A stretch of 64,000 nt of DNA from Rotaria sordida (lineage: Eukaryota > Rotifera > Eurotatoria > Philodinida > Philodinidae): positions 237,738-301,737 of the forward strand of contig CAJNOL010000073.1 in assembly GCA_905250125.1 (NCBI GenBank), in the 5' to 3' direction. Shown here in pieces: positions 12,871 to 26,006 of the stretch. A model generated the notes under the pieces. The model was given only the letters and a program-made list of their open reading frames with translations. It did no database searches and was not told the origin of the DNA. Position 1 is the stretch's first letter, and each line of letters begins with the position of its first letter. The translations under genes and the position numbers were made by a program.

Positions 12871-13051
12871 TACAGAGATTATACAAACAGGTATTTTTTT
12901 GTCTTATCTCTATAAAATAGGGTATAGATTTTTATTTCATTCACACCTACATACTCTTATGATTATTGTACTCAGATTCAGCTTTACAAAACAGTAACTT
13001 TTTTTTTCACTATCTATATGATATAGAAGATAAATACTTGCTCTACATTAA

Positions 13052-16000
13052 TTAAAGTCCACAACATGCTTGACTTTGTTGCATTTGTAATAAACTGTTC
13101 TCCCATGTTCTGTATCTGCTCTTCTTCTTGATCAACATTGTTAAATGTAGTTTCGTTAACTTAATAGTTCGATTTTGTTTTTTTTTTTTTGGTAAGATCT
13201 TTCATTTTCATAATTTCTTCCAATCGGATACATCATATGCGTATATTGAATAACTTGTAATCACATTGATCTTTTTTACTTGTGGACTCTATGCTAAAGT
13301 CGGAGGAAACGATAGAAGCAAACAGTGTTTACATGTATGTCATACAATACTACCACATGATACAATGAAGTAAAGAAAGCGAAAACGAAAATAATGAATC
13401 ATACTATAACGCACTTCAATTTCTATGTTTATCCTTGAATTTAATTGATTGTTAGTAAACTTTCTAAGTACTTAACATACTGATCATTTCATTTTTTATT
13501 TTATGGATCAAATATATTGTACGCATTTAAATATGTCGAACATTAGCAATTGTCTTTAAATTTCTAGAGTACTACACAAATTATGAAACAGTATCTTTCT
13601 GTTTCTTTTTAATGATATTTTAACTGCAAATTGATGCATGTTTTATCAAATTTTTTATTATAATTTACGTTTATTTCAATTTTTTTTTACTCATATCTAA
13701 AATCAAGAGTATTTAATTGATTAACTGTTTGAAAAAATACAAATGACCTTACGATGATATCTTCAAAATATTTATCAGAGATAGTCAAGTTTTCTGATAA
13801 AATTTGGTTTATGTATCTCTCAGATAAAAGTGCAAACTTTTTAAATATCTAAACAAGAAAGCAATTATTTTGACTTAATCTATTAGAATAATAGAAAATT
13901 CTATCAATACTGTCTTAATACTGTAGAGAAGAACTATGAATCTGAATCATTTTGTGTCTAGAGATGCTCTTTTCTATATGAAAAGTCATAAATCATTTCG
14001 AATTATTCTCAAACGATGGAACAATTTTCTGTATAGTTTAATGACTAATAAGAAATTATTTCTGTAGAAAAAAAAAACACTGGGCTTTTTCAGTCAAATA
14101 GAGTTAATTAAAATCGATAGTTTTTATATTTTCTAAACATGGTATTTCCTTATATTCATTCTTAATACAAACTTTTGTTAAAGAAAAATTAGTGTATGAT
14201 ATTAAATCGAATAATGCCAATGATTTCTTGGAGATAATGAAAAAAACAATTAACTTATGAACAGATAAGAAAATTATCTAACAGTGAAATCTAGATGGTC
14301 TTAATATGATTTCGATCAGAGATTTATCGAAATTCTCGTTCAAGAAAATGCATAGTTTTCACGCTTGACCTATTTTCTTGAAACAGAGTCCCTCCTCCCG
14401 ACCGAAAAAAGTCGAAATGTATTAAAGAACATCGTAATTTTGTCACGCGTTCATCGTTACATTCCTAATGAATTCAACTCTATCAACATGAATTTCAGAC
14501 AGAAAAATCTGATCCAGTGAATTATAGACAATCGACTATGTGCATTACGATTATCAATATGAGACTGACGACCAGGACTCTAGAGATCGATTTTCTGGAA
14601 AATCAGTTTTCCTAGTGGAAACATTTTTTTTTCCATTGAGATTATAGAGCACGTCATGTTAACTATAAAACATTATTTTATCAGCGTGGTCGATTATCTA
14701 TAACCTACTAGATTTAATGAAAGAAAGCAATTAGAGACTTTTCTATCGTGAGACATGTAATATGGATTTCATATTCATCGTTCTAGACAAGAATATTTTT
14801 ATAATAATTACTTCTTCAATAGTTTCAATTGTAGTCGTTCCCATATTTGTATCTTCAATTGGATCAAAAATAAAGTTGTCTTTATATCGTGATACATTCA
14901 ATGCAAGAGCAATTGATGGATCATTTACAACCAATAATTCGCCAGGCTAAGAACAAGAATAAAAAAAGGAATCTATTTCATCAATATTTTTTTCTTGTTT
15001 TTTTGATTACTTTAAATTGAATTAAATGATCAAAGAAAAATTCTTCTTCACAGCTAGGTAAAGGTGTTTCATAAGTTAATTGATATGGTACATTAAATTG
15101 TGTTGTATCATTATCATTGAATGGTAATTTAAAACAACGAAATATAGCTGTTACAAATCTTGCTTTACCTTCAAAACAAAACAAAAAAACATATTTTCAA
15201 AAGTTCAATTTCGATTGTATTACCAATCGCTTTTAGAATATCTTCATTTATAATTGTTACTGGTTTAGCTGTAACTAAACGTGGTTGAGTAAAACCTGCT
15301 TCTGTTGCATATAATATTAAATCTTCCCATCGAAGAGCTCCACCAACATATTCGCCTATGTATTCAGAAAACAAAAAAAAGGATGATTATTATCTTTTAA
15401 CATCAAAAAACAAAGAGTCAATAAATGAATATCTGACCGGATAATAATTCTTGATATTCTTCAGGTATTGATCGATTAACATAAACATCCGAAAAATAAA
15501 ATTCTCCACCAGGCTAAAAAGAAAAAAAAATCCAATTCATAATAATTTATTTATTTGATAAAACTATATTAGTATTTACTTTAAGTAATTTGCAAACACC
15601 TTCGATAATTGCTTTTCTATTTCTTCGATAGTTAATAACACTATTTGATCTATAAATATTTATTAATTTTAAGATAGATTTAGTTTTTTGTTTTCTTCTT
15701 TGTTATTAACTTACACAATAACGTCAATTGAATTTTCTTTAAGATTTGCTTTTTCTAATTCATCAATTTCACCTTGAATAAATTCAACATTGCATTTTTC
15801 TAATTCGAATTTTTTCATATGATAATCAATATGTTGACGAGCAAAATCCAACTATAATTAAAAGATTAAAATTTCATAATAAATAACTCTGATGTTTGTT
15901 TTTTGTGGAAATCTATAAACATTATTATATTAATATGAATTTTTCTCATCTTTGTGAAGTGTTTTATTTATATGTACTAGTTGTTATCTAATGTGAGGCT

Positions 16001-18582
16001 CTCTGTAGATTGATTTGGTTCTCTTAGAGTTTTAAACCTGGATAAAACCATTGGTTTTATTTATTAGTACCATATACATACAAAAAACTTCACAATGTAT
16101 TTTACCTGGGATGTGAAAGGACGAAAGCGCATAAGATCACAAATCGGCCCACTAAGAATTTCTGCATAAAAACTACTCAGACATGGATAAAAAGTTGTGC
16201 TGAATTGTTTGGTGATGTTTTCAAATGAAATGAAAATGACTTGTACTCATCCATTGAAATTGACTCATTAGATTGTGCTAATTTATGTTATCCAAGATTG
16301 AATATACATCATTAGAAAGAGTACTGAAAACTGTAGAAGTATGTACATGAATTATGAAAACATCACATCTCTTTGATAAATTTTTCCGANNNNNNNNNNT
16401 GTTTTAAACTGAAAATAAGAGAGAAAGATCATCCACAATGTCGACAACAACTACTTCGCTACCCATATTGATACATTGTTGGTCTGAAGGATGATCGGAA
16501 AAATTTATCAAAGAGATGTGATGTTTTCATAATTCATGTACATACTTCTACAGTTTTCAGTACTCTTTCTAATGATGTATATTCAATCTTGGATAACATA
16601 AATTAGCACAATCTAATGAATCAATTTCAATGAATGAGTAAAAGTCATTTTCATATCATTTGATAACATCACCAAACAATTCAGCACAACTTTTTATTCA
16701 TGTCTGAGTAGTTTTTATGTAGAAATTCTTAGTGGGCCGATTAGTGATCTTATGCGCCCCTATCCTTTCAATTTACCGAGCATCGCAACAAACCGCTACA
16801 AATAGGGCATGTTTTAATAGAATTGCAGCAAACGCGGATATCAATGAACACTGATGTTAGTGTAATCAGTGTCTCAGGATCATAGGCGGTGCGCCATAAT
16901 AGCGAGGAGCATCAATAAAAAGTTATTGCTACCTTTAATAACCCATATTCTCATAGTTGTTAGAAGAACTTTTATGCACTATGAGACTTGTTTTATTTTC
17001 TTCGGAGATTCTACTTTCATCATGTATCAATTCCAGGTAATATATGTGAATGTGAACGAAGTTTTTCTTCCTTACAGAAGACTTAAAACGTACATTCACA
17101 ATACAACAGGTTAAGAGAAATTATCAAGTTTATCTTTAATAAATATTGAACGTAGTTTTGATATTGATTTCGATACTATTGTAACTGAATTTGTATTGAA
17201 TGAAAAATTTTTTTTGAAAATAATCTGTGTATAAAAAGTCTTTGTACAATATATCTACTCGATTTTCATTCACTTATAGATTGTAGAAGAGAATCAAAAA
17301 TAGTCAATTAAAATGAGAATTTTATACTCTTTATAAATACATTTTTAAAACTTTGATTTGACTTATAGTTAGTTAACTGTAAGCAAATATTTGTTTAAAT
17401 TAAAAACATCGTTTGCATTACAAAAAACAGATTTTTCTTTCTGTTTGGAATAGTTTTTACTTTCTATTGTTGTAGAGAATTTAATGTTCTATAAAATGAT
17501 AGGTGTCAATAAACTAAAACTTAAACGAATCAAAAGTTACAAATATTTTTTTGAAATGTTATTCTTTTCATAAGATGACATTTTTCAAATTAATCATTGC
17601 TACAAATTTTGACATGTAAAATGCAATAGATTCTACTAGTTTTCAACAATATGTAGAATGCAAAACAAATTCAGCGTTTTGTCGAACAACCTTCGTTCTA
17701 CAAAGTAATGTATAAGAAGAATTTCTTTTAATGATATTATTCAAATAGATTAACATTCAAGTTTTTCAAAAATTATAGCCTTGAGAAAATGAAATTCAAT
17801 TTAAATAAAAAAAAAAAAACTTTTACTATCGGACTGCATACTGTGTGAATGACCACAAGATAAGATATAGTATTTTATTCACGTCTTGTCTTCCGAAGAA
17901 GCTTCGAACCCCCCGGCCTTCACGCTAAATCAAACATGTATAATATATTGCTTCTTCCAAAACAATGAATCTCCATCGCTTATGCATGAAACTATATTCT
18001 AGCAAAAAAAAAATCTTTTCTTCAAAAATCTACATATTTACAAGGATATTTGTTATTAATATTATATTACTTCGATAAGAAGATATTGTCATAGAAAAAT
18101 AAAGTTTTTGATTTTTGTTAAACATTTGTTTTCTCTGTTTGTTTTTTTGACTTAATCTAAAAATATTTACGTGATCTCTTGCAGAATCAATTCCAATAAC
18201 TCGTCCATGTTCTCCGACAAGTTTTGATAAAATAAAAACATCACGACCAATACCACAGCCAAGATCCATAACCGTACAACCTTGTAATTTTGGTGGAAAT
18301 AAAACAAAATTTGATTGATGTGATCTAAATAAAATAAATATTTTTTCTTTTGCTTTTCTTTTTTCTAAAAACAAAAAAAAACAGAATGTAAACAAACTTT
18401 GCTATTATATCCGGATGTATTTGATCAATAATAGCATTTAAAACACTTGGTGTTCTTAAAAGATTTGTTTTAGCACGTGAAAAATGATCTGTTTCTGATT
18501 CATCTTCCTCTTCAACATTATAATTCTTCTCCGTATCAAGCTCTTCAGTTGTGGGTGTTTTAGGTTCGGTTGATGTTGACAT
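13052..18582 (-). CDS. AS3MT-family SAM methyltransferase lacking the arsenite-binding cysteines
   Basis: Class I methyltransferase of the arsenite methyltransferase family. Model: complement(join(13052..13159, 14812..14946, 15011..15168, 15224..15355, 15438..15513, 15580..15649, 15715..15851, 18171..18324, 18398..18582)), in phase, 384 aa (human AS3MT 375). The SAM site is intact: TVMDLGCGIGRDVFILSKLV and GRVIGIDSARDH. Other family blocks: PGGEFYFSDVYVN, VGGALRWEDL, FTQPRLVTAKP, KARFVTAIFRCFKLP, PGELLVVNDPSIALAL. By eye-alignment the human Cys156 site (SNCVIN) is Ser here (SNSVIN), the Cys206 site (GECLGG) is Tyr (GEYVGG), and no cysteine matches Cys32 or Cys61. A 37-residue acidic N-terminus replaces the usual start. 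The final exon (ends QSQACCGL, like human GGCCG) is less certain. The 2.3-kb intron 15852-18170 holds a palindrome and the assembly gap. Confidence 0.87.
16111..16774. mobile_element. Palindromic element with a 10-N assembly gap, inside an AS3MT-family intron
   Basis: The left arm 16111-16389 and right arm about 16490-16774 are reverse complements of each other over about 280 bp with few mismatches (for example CGCATAAGATCAC / GTGATCTTATGCG, and CGGCCCACTAAGAATTTCT). Ten Ns (16390-16399) fall exactly where the left arm ends. The loop is about 90 bp of unique sequence. No coding capacity and no clear target duplication were found. The gap may hide lost loop sequence, since hairpins are hard to assemble. 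Confidence 0.85.
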
Positions 18583-21040
18583 GTTTTTGTAAATGATTAA
18601 TCTAAATTGAAATATAATCAATATTATGTTTTCTTTCATATAATAATGTATCAAGATTCGTTTTTTTGAACAAAACATATTTTATATCTATTTCTAGACT
18701 AGAAAAATCTAGTATTTTCTCATCAAAAGTGTAACAACAATTCTTTTTTTTTGTTCTTCCTCAGCAGTATGTTATTTATTAACAAATAGCTGATTTAATG
18801 GCGACATCTTTTGAAATGAACAGAATGTTTTTTTAGATTAAAAATTAAATATTGAATGACAAAAAAAAGAATATTCGGATAAAAATTTCTTTTTTTTTTT
18901 AGTAAATAAAATTTTCAATTAATTTGAGAATAAATGTTTTCATTGGTTTATTGTTGTCAATTGTTTATTATTATTTTTTTTTTCGATTCATCTTTTGTCA
19001 GTTACATGAAATAATCATCATGATACGTATGTAAAAATACATATCGATTATGATTGATAAATTTTCAATTAAACATGAAAGAAATTTTTGACAAAAAAAA
19101 GTAAAATAATAATAAGATTTAAACGTATGTATTATAATGACGTGTCATAGTCTCTGATTCTTATGGCTCAAATCAAAAATACATTGGTTCTATTTATTAA
19201 AAAATATACAGGTAGGAATAAAATTTTATTCTTAATGTAATTTTTTTTCTCATGTGATTATATGAATATTGATTAAAATAACGTGAAAAAGGTAAGATTA
19301 CTTGAATTAGGTTTTTGTGAGTCACAGTCGTACGAAACCACTTTTTTTTCCTATTCTGGTTTCATTTTTTTTATTGGTTCTAGATTGGTTTTGCGTATAT
19401 AACCTTAATAGTACTATCAGAACTAGGAATATACTGAACCAGTGTTTATTTTTCTACTTAGAATTTTTTTTTAAGGTCAGGAAATTTTTGAATTAATGTT
19501 ATGTAAATACTCCATTTGATTATATAGAAATTTAGCAACTACTGGAGTGGAGCTAGTATCTATATCATTACTCTCAGAATAATTTTTTTTTTTTGCAAGA
19601 TTAAGTGGAAATTTTTTTTTAAGTCGAGTATATAGACAACTACAGTAAATAGTTCGTATTAAAAATAGAAAAATAAAAATTACAACTAAATAAATGATTA
19701 AATTTCTATCGAATTCAATATAAATTCTAATGTATTCAATATATTTTTTATGACAATCTAGACATTTTTATAGTATATTAAATAATAATGATTTATTTTA
19801 TATATGATAAAGAATACGAAATTTTTGAATTTTTAAACATCATTTAATTTTACTCGGACTTTCGAGCAATAAATTTATATCGTAGGATTTTTAATATTAT
19901 AATCAAGTTGACCCACTTGTAATATTTATTTTTATTTATCAAGCATATAGATACAAAAGAAATTTTTTTTTTTCTTTAATAAATCTATCAAACCAAATGA
20001 CTGTCATTCTTATTCAATATTAGGAATATTTGAAGAACGAGACACATAAGTACTGTTTTAAATGTTTCATTCAGGTGTAATCCTATTTCTTTTTTTTTTT
20101 GCATATACGGAAATAAATGAAAAGGAAAGAAACCTAAAAAGTATAGTTTATATTTCTTTCTCAATAAAAACAATAAATTGAGTAATACTATTCGTGTTTA
20201 TAAATTATTGACATCGAACATTGATTGATTTATGAGCATTTTGTAAAGATTGTTGGATAAACAGAATATTCTTAAGAGAACTGTTGTATTATGTGTATAA
20301 TCAACATAAGAAATGTGTTGGATTTATCAATCCGATCGTTTGTAGAATTTTGACTGACAAAGTAAACACTAAAGTTTTATTTTATTTTATTTTTTTGTTT
20401 AGGTTCCACTACTTCTCATCGATGATTACAACAATTATGTTTATTCAAATATTATTGATGTTTTTCTAACAATTGTCTATTAAATGAATCGTGTAATTAC
20501 AAAAAAAAAAAAAAAAGAAGTGATATATTTAATTTAGAATCATAGTTAAAAAACAAACCGACCGTAATATTGAATTAATATGATGTTGTCTTTATTATCT
20601 GAACTAGGAGACATTTATTCGACATTTCAAATGAGACAACATTGACCTTTTTAAAACATATTTGCATTTATTATTCATATCTCTCTCTCTCTCTCTAATT
20701 AATTCGATCGATATGTTTTTTAGTCAATGTAAACATTTTTGTTGAGTATATCATTGAATACTTTTCTATATATATATATAAAATTCGAGATTCTAGACAT
20801 GAATAGAATTGTATTTATATTTCATTTTTATTCAATGATCTATTTAAAAAAAAATAAAACTAGACTTTAATCATAAATGCCGGAAGGTAGATTCTTCTTA
20901 CAACTTCCAAAATTGAGTCCTTATCCAATCTAATAGATTGGATAAATAATATCGATGATCTTAATCCAGACGGATTTTGTTGAGTAAATTCACGAAATTA
21001 TCTATACTTCGAAGAAAAGCTGTTAGCGCAGTTCCTGCAA

Positions 21041-21108
21041 AATTAAAATGCGAAACATAATGTAGCGACACTTGTTAATCATAGGGACATATTTCTTCAT
21101 TATCCTTC
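21041..21108 (+). repeat. Dispersed repeat, copy C (short)
   Basis: Shares ATTAAAATGCGAAACA, then a TTGTTAATCATAGGGAC block, then ATATTTCTTCATTATC with copy A at 12770-12870, with an internal deletion relative to it. Confidence 0.45.
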
Positions 21109-22112
21109 TCCAGAAATGTAATAAGGAAATAGGTCATATACTATAATAAGACATTATTAATATACCTTTTGTGATCGTTAGAATCCGTCGGGTTGATTCG
21201 AGGCATGAAAATTTTTAGTTAGCTGATTCCGGGGATCCGAAAATTTCGTATCCAACGGACTCAAGTAATCGTGTTTCACAAAATATGTTAGAATCGATTT
21301 TACAATTTTGTTTACTAAGACTTTTACTGACGTCGGCTGTATTAGAGATACTCAACCCAACACTATAGTTCAATGACGGATCTAGGATGTTTTTTTTTGT
21401 ATATGAGGCGATCATAATCATAAAACGTGTTTTGAAGATCATTAGAAGTAGTACCAGCTCATTTTTTTATCTTTTTCATATGGGAAAATCCGAAAAAATT
21501 TTTTGCACCGAAGACGATCATCTCCTAAATCTGCCACTGCGACGATTTATGCACTGAAAAAAAATTGTAGAACATCGACTCGAAATTCATTCCCGAGGAA
21601 AGTCTTCCGATAAGTCGAGACTATGAGCTATGAATATCCTGAAAAGAGTTCGCGTCCTTAGGTTATTACTGCAGAGATACTGTATTTTTACGGTATTTTT
21701 CAGGTCAGTGTCGTAATCAAGAAAAACTGATGTCGATTTGACACTTTGCGATATAAAAGACATGCCATTACCATAATTGTATCTACGTAAAAACTATTCT
21801 CGTTACGGCCTCCTACTATGCAAAGTTTCAATTCGAAAATCAATTTTTCTACTGTTTCTGCATTCATTTAAAAAGAAACTGTATGAATGCAATATCTTCG
21901 CAGCAATAAACAAAATGGACGAATTTTTTTCAGGATATTCATAGTTCATTTGAAATACACAGACTGGTTCATACTGGGAATCGGATCTAACCGACTGATA
22001 TTCAGTTTCAAATATGATCTGGATTTGTTGAAGAATCTCCCCTTGTCAGACATCTATGAATTAACTTATGGAGTAATTCATAAATTTTGTTGTGTATCAT
22101 TGATTTAAACCA

Positions 22113-22123
22113 TTTAGTTTCAG
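22113..22123 (+). promoter_or_regulatory. Probable splice or trans-splice acceptor before the Misato start
   Basis: TTTAGTTTCAG ends two bases before the ATG. With no upstream coding exon, it is either the 3' end of a 5'-UTR intron or a spliced-leader acceptor. Inference from position only. Confidence 0.45.
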
Positions 22124-22125
22124 AT

Positions 22126-23394
22126 ATGGTACGTGAAATTATTACATTACAAATTGGAAATGAGTCAAATAATGTTGGTACAGAATTATGGAATCAACTT
22201 GATATTGAACAAACTCATAATAATACATTAATTGATTATAATACATATTATACATATAATAAAAAAACAAATATACCATCACCACGTGTATTAATTATTG
22301 ATTATCGAAATACATTTGGATATTTATTAAATGATGATGAAACAAATATAAATTCCTTAAATAATAATAATTCATCAATTGAAATAGTTAATCGTCAAAT
22401 TGATAATAATTTTTGGTCAAAAAATTTAAAAACAAATGCTAAATTTCATTCAAAATCTTTAATACCATTAACTGATTATTGGTATTATTCAACAAATAAT
22501 CAAGATAATCAGTTTGATATTTATCCAATTGGACAACAAATATATAAAAAAATTTCTGATCAAGTTGAAAATTCTTTACATTATTTATTAGAATCATGTG
22601 ATTCATTACAAGGTTTTCGTTGTTTATATGATATAAATAATAGTTTTTCTGGTTTATTTACATCAATACAAGATTATTTATGTGATGAATGTCCTAAGCA
22701 ACCTGTATGGTCATTTGGTATTGGTAATAAATCATCATTATTAAATTTATCTTTATCATTAATACAATCAATAAATGAAAATCAAATGCCAACAATACCA
22801 TGTTTAAATGAATTGGATAAATATAATTTATCATTATCAATTCAACATTCATTATTATTATCATCATCATCATCAACATTAACACTTGATTTACTTGCTG
22901 ATTCTTTATGTCCAATGAAAAAAAATTTTTTAAATTTATTTTCAAAAATTCCATTAAATTTAAATGATAAAACATTATTTAATTATCTTGAATTAGATGA
23001 TTTATTTCAATTAAAAAAACCTATTGGATGTCATTATTTTATACGTGGTATTGAACAAAAACAATTATATAATCAAAAATTATATAATTTTAATATTTTA
23101 ACATCAGCAGACTTAATATCAACTTATTTACGTGAACAATATGGTACAAAAATATTTTTATCAACAAATTCTTCAATTGAAAAATATAATCATATGTCAT
23201 TTATAACAGGTTTATTTAATGATGATGAATATTCATTGAATTTTTTTGATTATTTATTTAATAATATTAAAAAAATAAATTATAAACGTTTATCAAAACG
23301 TTGGGAAGAGAATGATTTTGATGAACAAATGTTTGAACAATTAATAAATAATTTAAATACTTTACATGAACAGTATCAATTAAATATGATTTAA
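22126..23394 (+). CDS. MSTO1: Misato (DML1/MSTO1) homologue, single exon
   Basis: Misato proteins are tubulin/FtsZ-like factors needed for mitochondrial distribution and fusion. This copy is 422 aa (animal family members about 490-570), intronless within the coding part. Diagnostic blocks: the start MVREIITLQIGNESNNVGTE (residues 1-20, the Misato segment II signature), PRVLIIDYRNTFGYL, and residues about 160-200 with LLESCDSLQGFRCLYDINN, SGLFTSIQDYL and DECPKQPVWSFG, matching the recalled family pattern CDYLQGFQ..CD..GFSG. The middle has N/S-rich homopolymer stretches typical of this genome. The open frame extends 13 codons upstream, but the ATG at 22126 was chosen because it begins the family's conserved N-terminus and sits 2 bases after a TTTCAG acceptor-like site. 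Confidence 0.92.
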   Translation: MVREIITLQIGNESNNVGTELWNQLDIEQTHNNTLIDYNTYYTYNKKTNIPSPRVLIIDYRNTFGYLLNDDETNINSLNNNNSSIEIVNRQIDNNFWSKNLKTNAKFHSKSLIPLTDYWYYSTNNQDNQFDIYPIGQQIYKKISDQVENSLHYLLESCDSLQGFRCLYDINNSFSGLFTSIQDYLCDECPKQPVWSFGIGNKSSLLNLSLSLIQSINENQMPTIPCLNELDKYNLSLSIQHSLLLSSSSSTLTLDLLADSLCPMKKNFLNLFSKIPLNLNDKTLFNYLELDDLFQLKKPIGCHYFIRGIEQKQLYNQKLYNFNILTSADLISTYLREQYGTKIFLSTNSSIEKYNHMSFITGLFNDDEYSLNFFDYLFNNIKKINYKRLSKRWEENDFDEQMFEQLINNLNTLHEQYQLNMI

Positions 23395-26006
23395 ATCAAA
23401 TAAACATATTTTGTTTTTGTTTTTTGTTTTTGTTCATCATGCATTTATTGTTTTTGTTTTTGTTTTAGATTGAATATTTTATTTTATTTGAATGTACGTG
23501 TGTTATCAAGCAGAAGACGGTCGATATTTCTAGTCGTCGAAGAATTTTTTTTTAAAGGTAATTTATACAAAAAAACAAAATAATTAGACATGCACTATAT
23601 TCAAATCATTAGATTTGATCTTGATAATAGTCTTTTTTTTTCAATTAATTAATAGCAGCACTCAACTAGAAAAAATACGATTGACGATATGAGCCATGTA
23701 AAACAAAAAAAAACAATTGTTTTTTTTTTTCCTATGTGATAATATATGTAGTAGTGGGAAATACGACGTCATTTTCTAGTTGTGTCAATATGTTCGAGAT
23801 ATCTTATACGAACTTTATGACCTCTAATGTTTTCCTTCTTGAAGATTGTTTACTAATACTTCTTCTATTCTGTATTCGACAACTCTGTTGTTTACAAAAG
23901 AATTAATTTTCCTATTGAAATTGTAATAGCAAATATTAAAATGATCGCTATTCACATAAATCGTGAGAATATAGCATTTGACACAAATCTTACACGACCA
24001 TAAAAGATATGATCATTGTGAAGCAGAGCTGTATATGATGGGGCTACCCGCGGTAATTTTTTTCAAAGTCACTCAGACGCCAAAAGTGTTTCAAAACTAC
24101 AATCGTGGTAGCATCTTTTTTTGAGAAGATTGTAAAATTATATGAATTTGCATCCGATTTGAGTATTTACAAGTTCAACAGTCGAAATCTAATGGATTCA
24201 ATCTAACTATGCTAATTTCGCATAATGACAGAAGACATTGTCGAAGAATTTCTAGAAAACCATTGCGAGGGTCTGGTTGTTTCTAAGGCCATGATGGACA
24301 TCTCTGACTAGAGCCCATCGAGTTCAAGAATGTTCGAACCCGAACCCGGTGGACTCTATTTCTGATCGCCATAGTCAGCACTCAAATTATGAACTAGTCT
24401 CAATCCAATGAAGTACCAGTCAGTTAAATCTTTTTATGATAGATTATAATGAATAGAAATTTTGAAAAAAAAATGTTTTTTTTTTTCAGTCTTGAATAAA
24501 ATATGGACCGTTTTACAAATCTGTGAATGTGAACAGTGTATACAATTAGAGAAGAAAAGCAGCGAGATTTTCTTATCATAAAATCGATTCTTTCTTTTTT
24601 TTTCTTTGCTGTTAAGAGACTTTTTCCTTTAGTGTCTTTTCTTTCTGCACGAAATCAACGGAAAACAATGTTTATGAAGAATAGTTGAAGATATTAATAT
24701 AAAATTTTTCTGTTCAAAACTAAAAAGTTAAGAATGAACTTTTCATGAAAAATAAACAAAACAAAGAAAAAAAGATTTCATTGCTTATTTTTAATATTGT
24801 CTTGTTGATTGTTCAATTGACATTGAGCTAATGAACTCATTAAGAAAAGTAATAGGAAGTACTAGATAAAAGAAATTTAGAATATATATTTAAATATGAC
24901 AACATAATACGAAAAAATTATTTCTGGTATATACGTATGTGATTATGTCAAAATAGTGACGGAAAGAAGAAAAAAAAATTCATGACAGTAATAAGCGGAC
25001 ATGAAGGCAGTGCGTGATCAATAAACAAACTAGTAAAATTCATATCTCTTTGAGTTATGAATAATAAAAATTCTTCATCATAATACTTAATACAAATTTT
25101 ACAAGTTTCTCAAGTATTATTTAATTTTAAATAATTTCATACGACGAATATAATTTAATTAAAAATAAATAGTCGGCTTATTTATGCATAAAATAATACA
25201 AAACATATGTTACTTCTTTTCAAAAACTAGATCGAAATTACGTAGATAAAATTTTATTTTTATATTTATTAAACAAACAAAATAAATTATTTTCATTGTT
25301 ATATTTAATATATAATAATAAAAAGAAGACCGCAAACAAACGTTTGTCTACATTAGCAATTTGATAGGACAATTCTTTTTTTTTTTTTCTCCGACGCTAT
25401 TTCTAAGTAGACAAAAATTAAATGACACGAACTCATAACATTGTAGTATCAAATGAAGCGGAATATAAGATCAACAAACAAAATAAAAATGCATAACTAA
25501 TAGATAAAAAAAAAACAGCAGAAATGAAATAGAGAAAAGATAACGATCACAAGTATATTATATGTGGAACAAGAAATTCTTGTTTCTTTTGTCTCCTATT
25601 GAGAAAATTTTTGTTTTTTTCTTTCCGACGAAGAAAAAGAAAAATTTGCATCTCGATGTGCGAGAACAAAACGTTGTTGGTGTTGTTGTCATAGTTCAAT
25701 CGTTGTCTTTTTATTCTTCTATAATTGTGTAGCGTGCTTACACATACATGAAACACTTATACAAAGTAAATGAAATATTCTAAGTCTTAGAAAACAAAAG
25801 AAAAGAGCGCTAAAGTGATAATGAAAATTTCTTTAAATAACAAACAGATAAACATTTTTTTTTCACATTTCTTCGGATGTTTTCGTTAATTACAACTTCT
25901 TCAGCCGCATCTACGAGGTATTTTTTATAGATTTTGAACTATAAATCTTTTTTTTTTAATTTTCTTAAGGTCTTTCTTTTCCTCGAGCTGGTATTCGTAT
26001 ACTTCA
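23395..26006. other. Intergenic, Misato to CPEB
   Basis: About 2.6 kb of AT-rich sequence. A degenerate G/C-rich block (AACCCGAACCCGG) lies near 24305-24360. No open frame with recognisable content. The CPEB promoter and 5' UTR should lie in the last few hundred bases. Confidence 0.4.

Larger units (their letters stand above)
11333..13051. other. Intergenic, repeat-bearing
   Basis: Between the DUF2358 gene and the AS3MT-family gene. It holds a TA-flanked palindromic element (11990-12493), a dispersed repeat copy (about 12770-12870), and three loose copies of an AATGATCAGT-centred unit at 11920-11985, about 28 bp apart. A short open stretch at 11547-11628 on the minus strand follows an acceptor-like site but has no recognisable product. 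Confidence 0.5.
18583..22125. other. Divergent intergenic region between the AS3MT-family gene and Misato
   Basis: About 3.5 kb, very AT-rich, with A and T runs and short microsatellites: (CT)n near 20683 and (TA)n near 20770. It includes a dispersed repeat copy (21041-21108). The block 21180-21700 is richer in G+C and looks like old mobile DNA; its part near 21597-21685 resembles 29397-29475 in a CPEB intron. Promoters for both flanking genes should lie at its ends. No RNA gene was recognised. Confidence 0.4.

Noticed and set aside
21215-21442. A 75-codon minus-strand open frame
   Set aside because: Isolated in repeat-like DNA with no neighbours in phase and no recognisable motif.
22694-22975. 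A 93-codon open frame opposite Misato
   Set aside because: Antisense shadow of an AT-rich coding exon.
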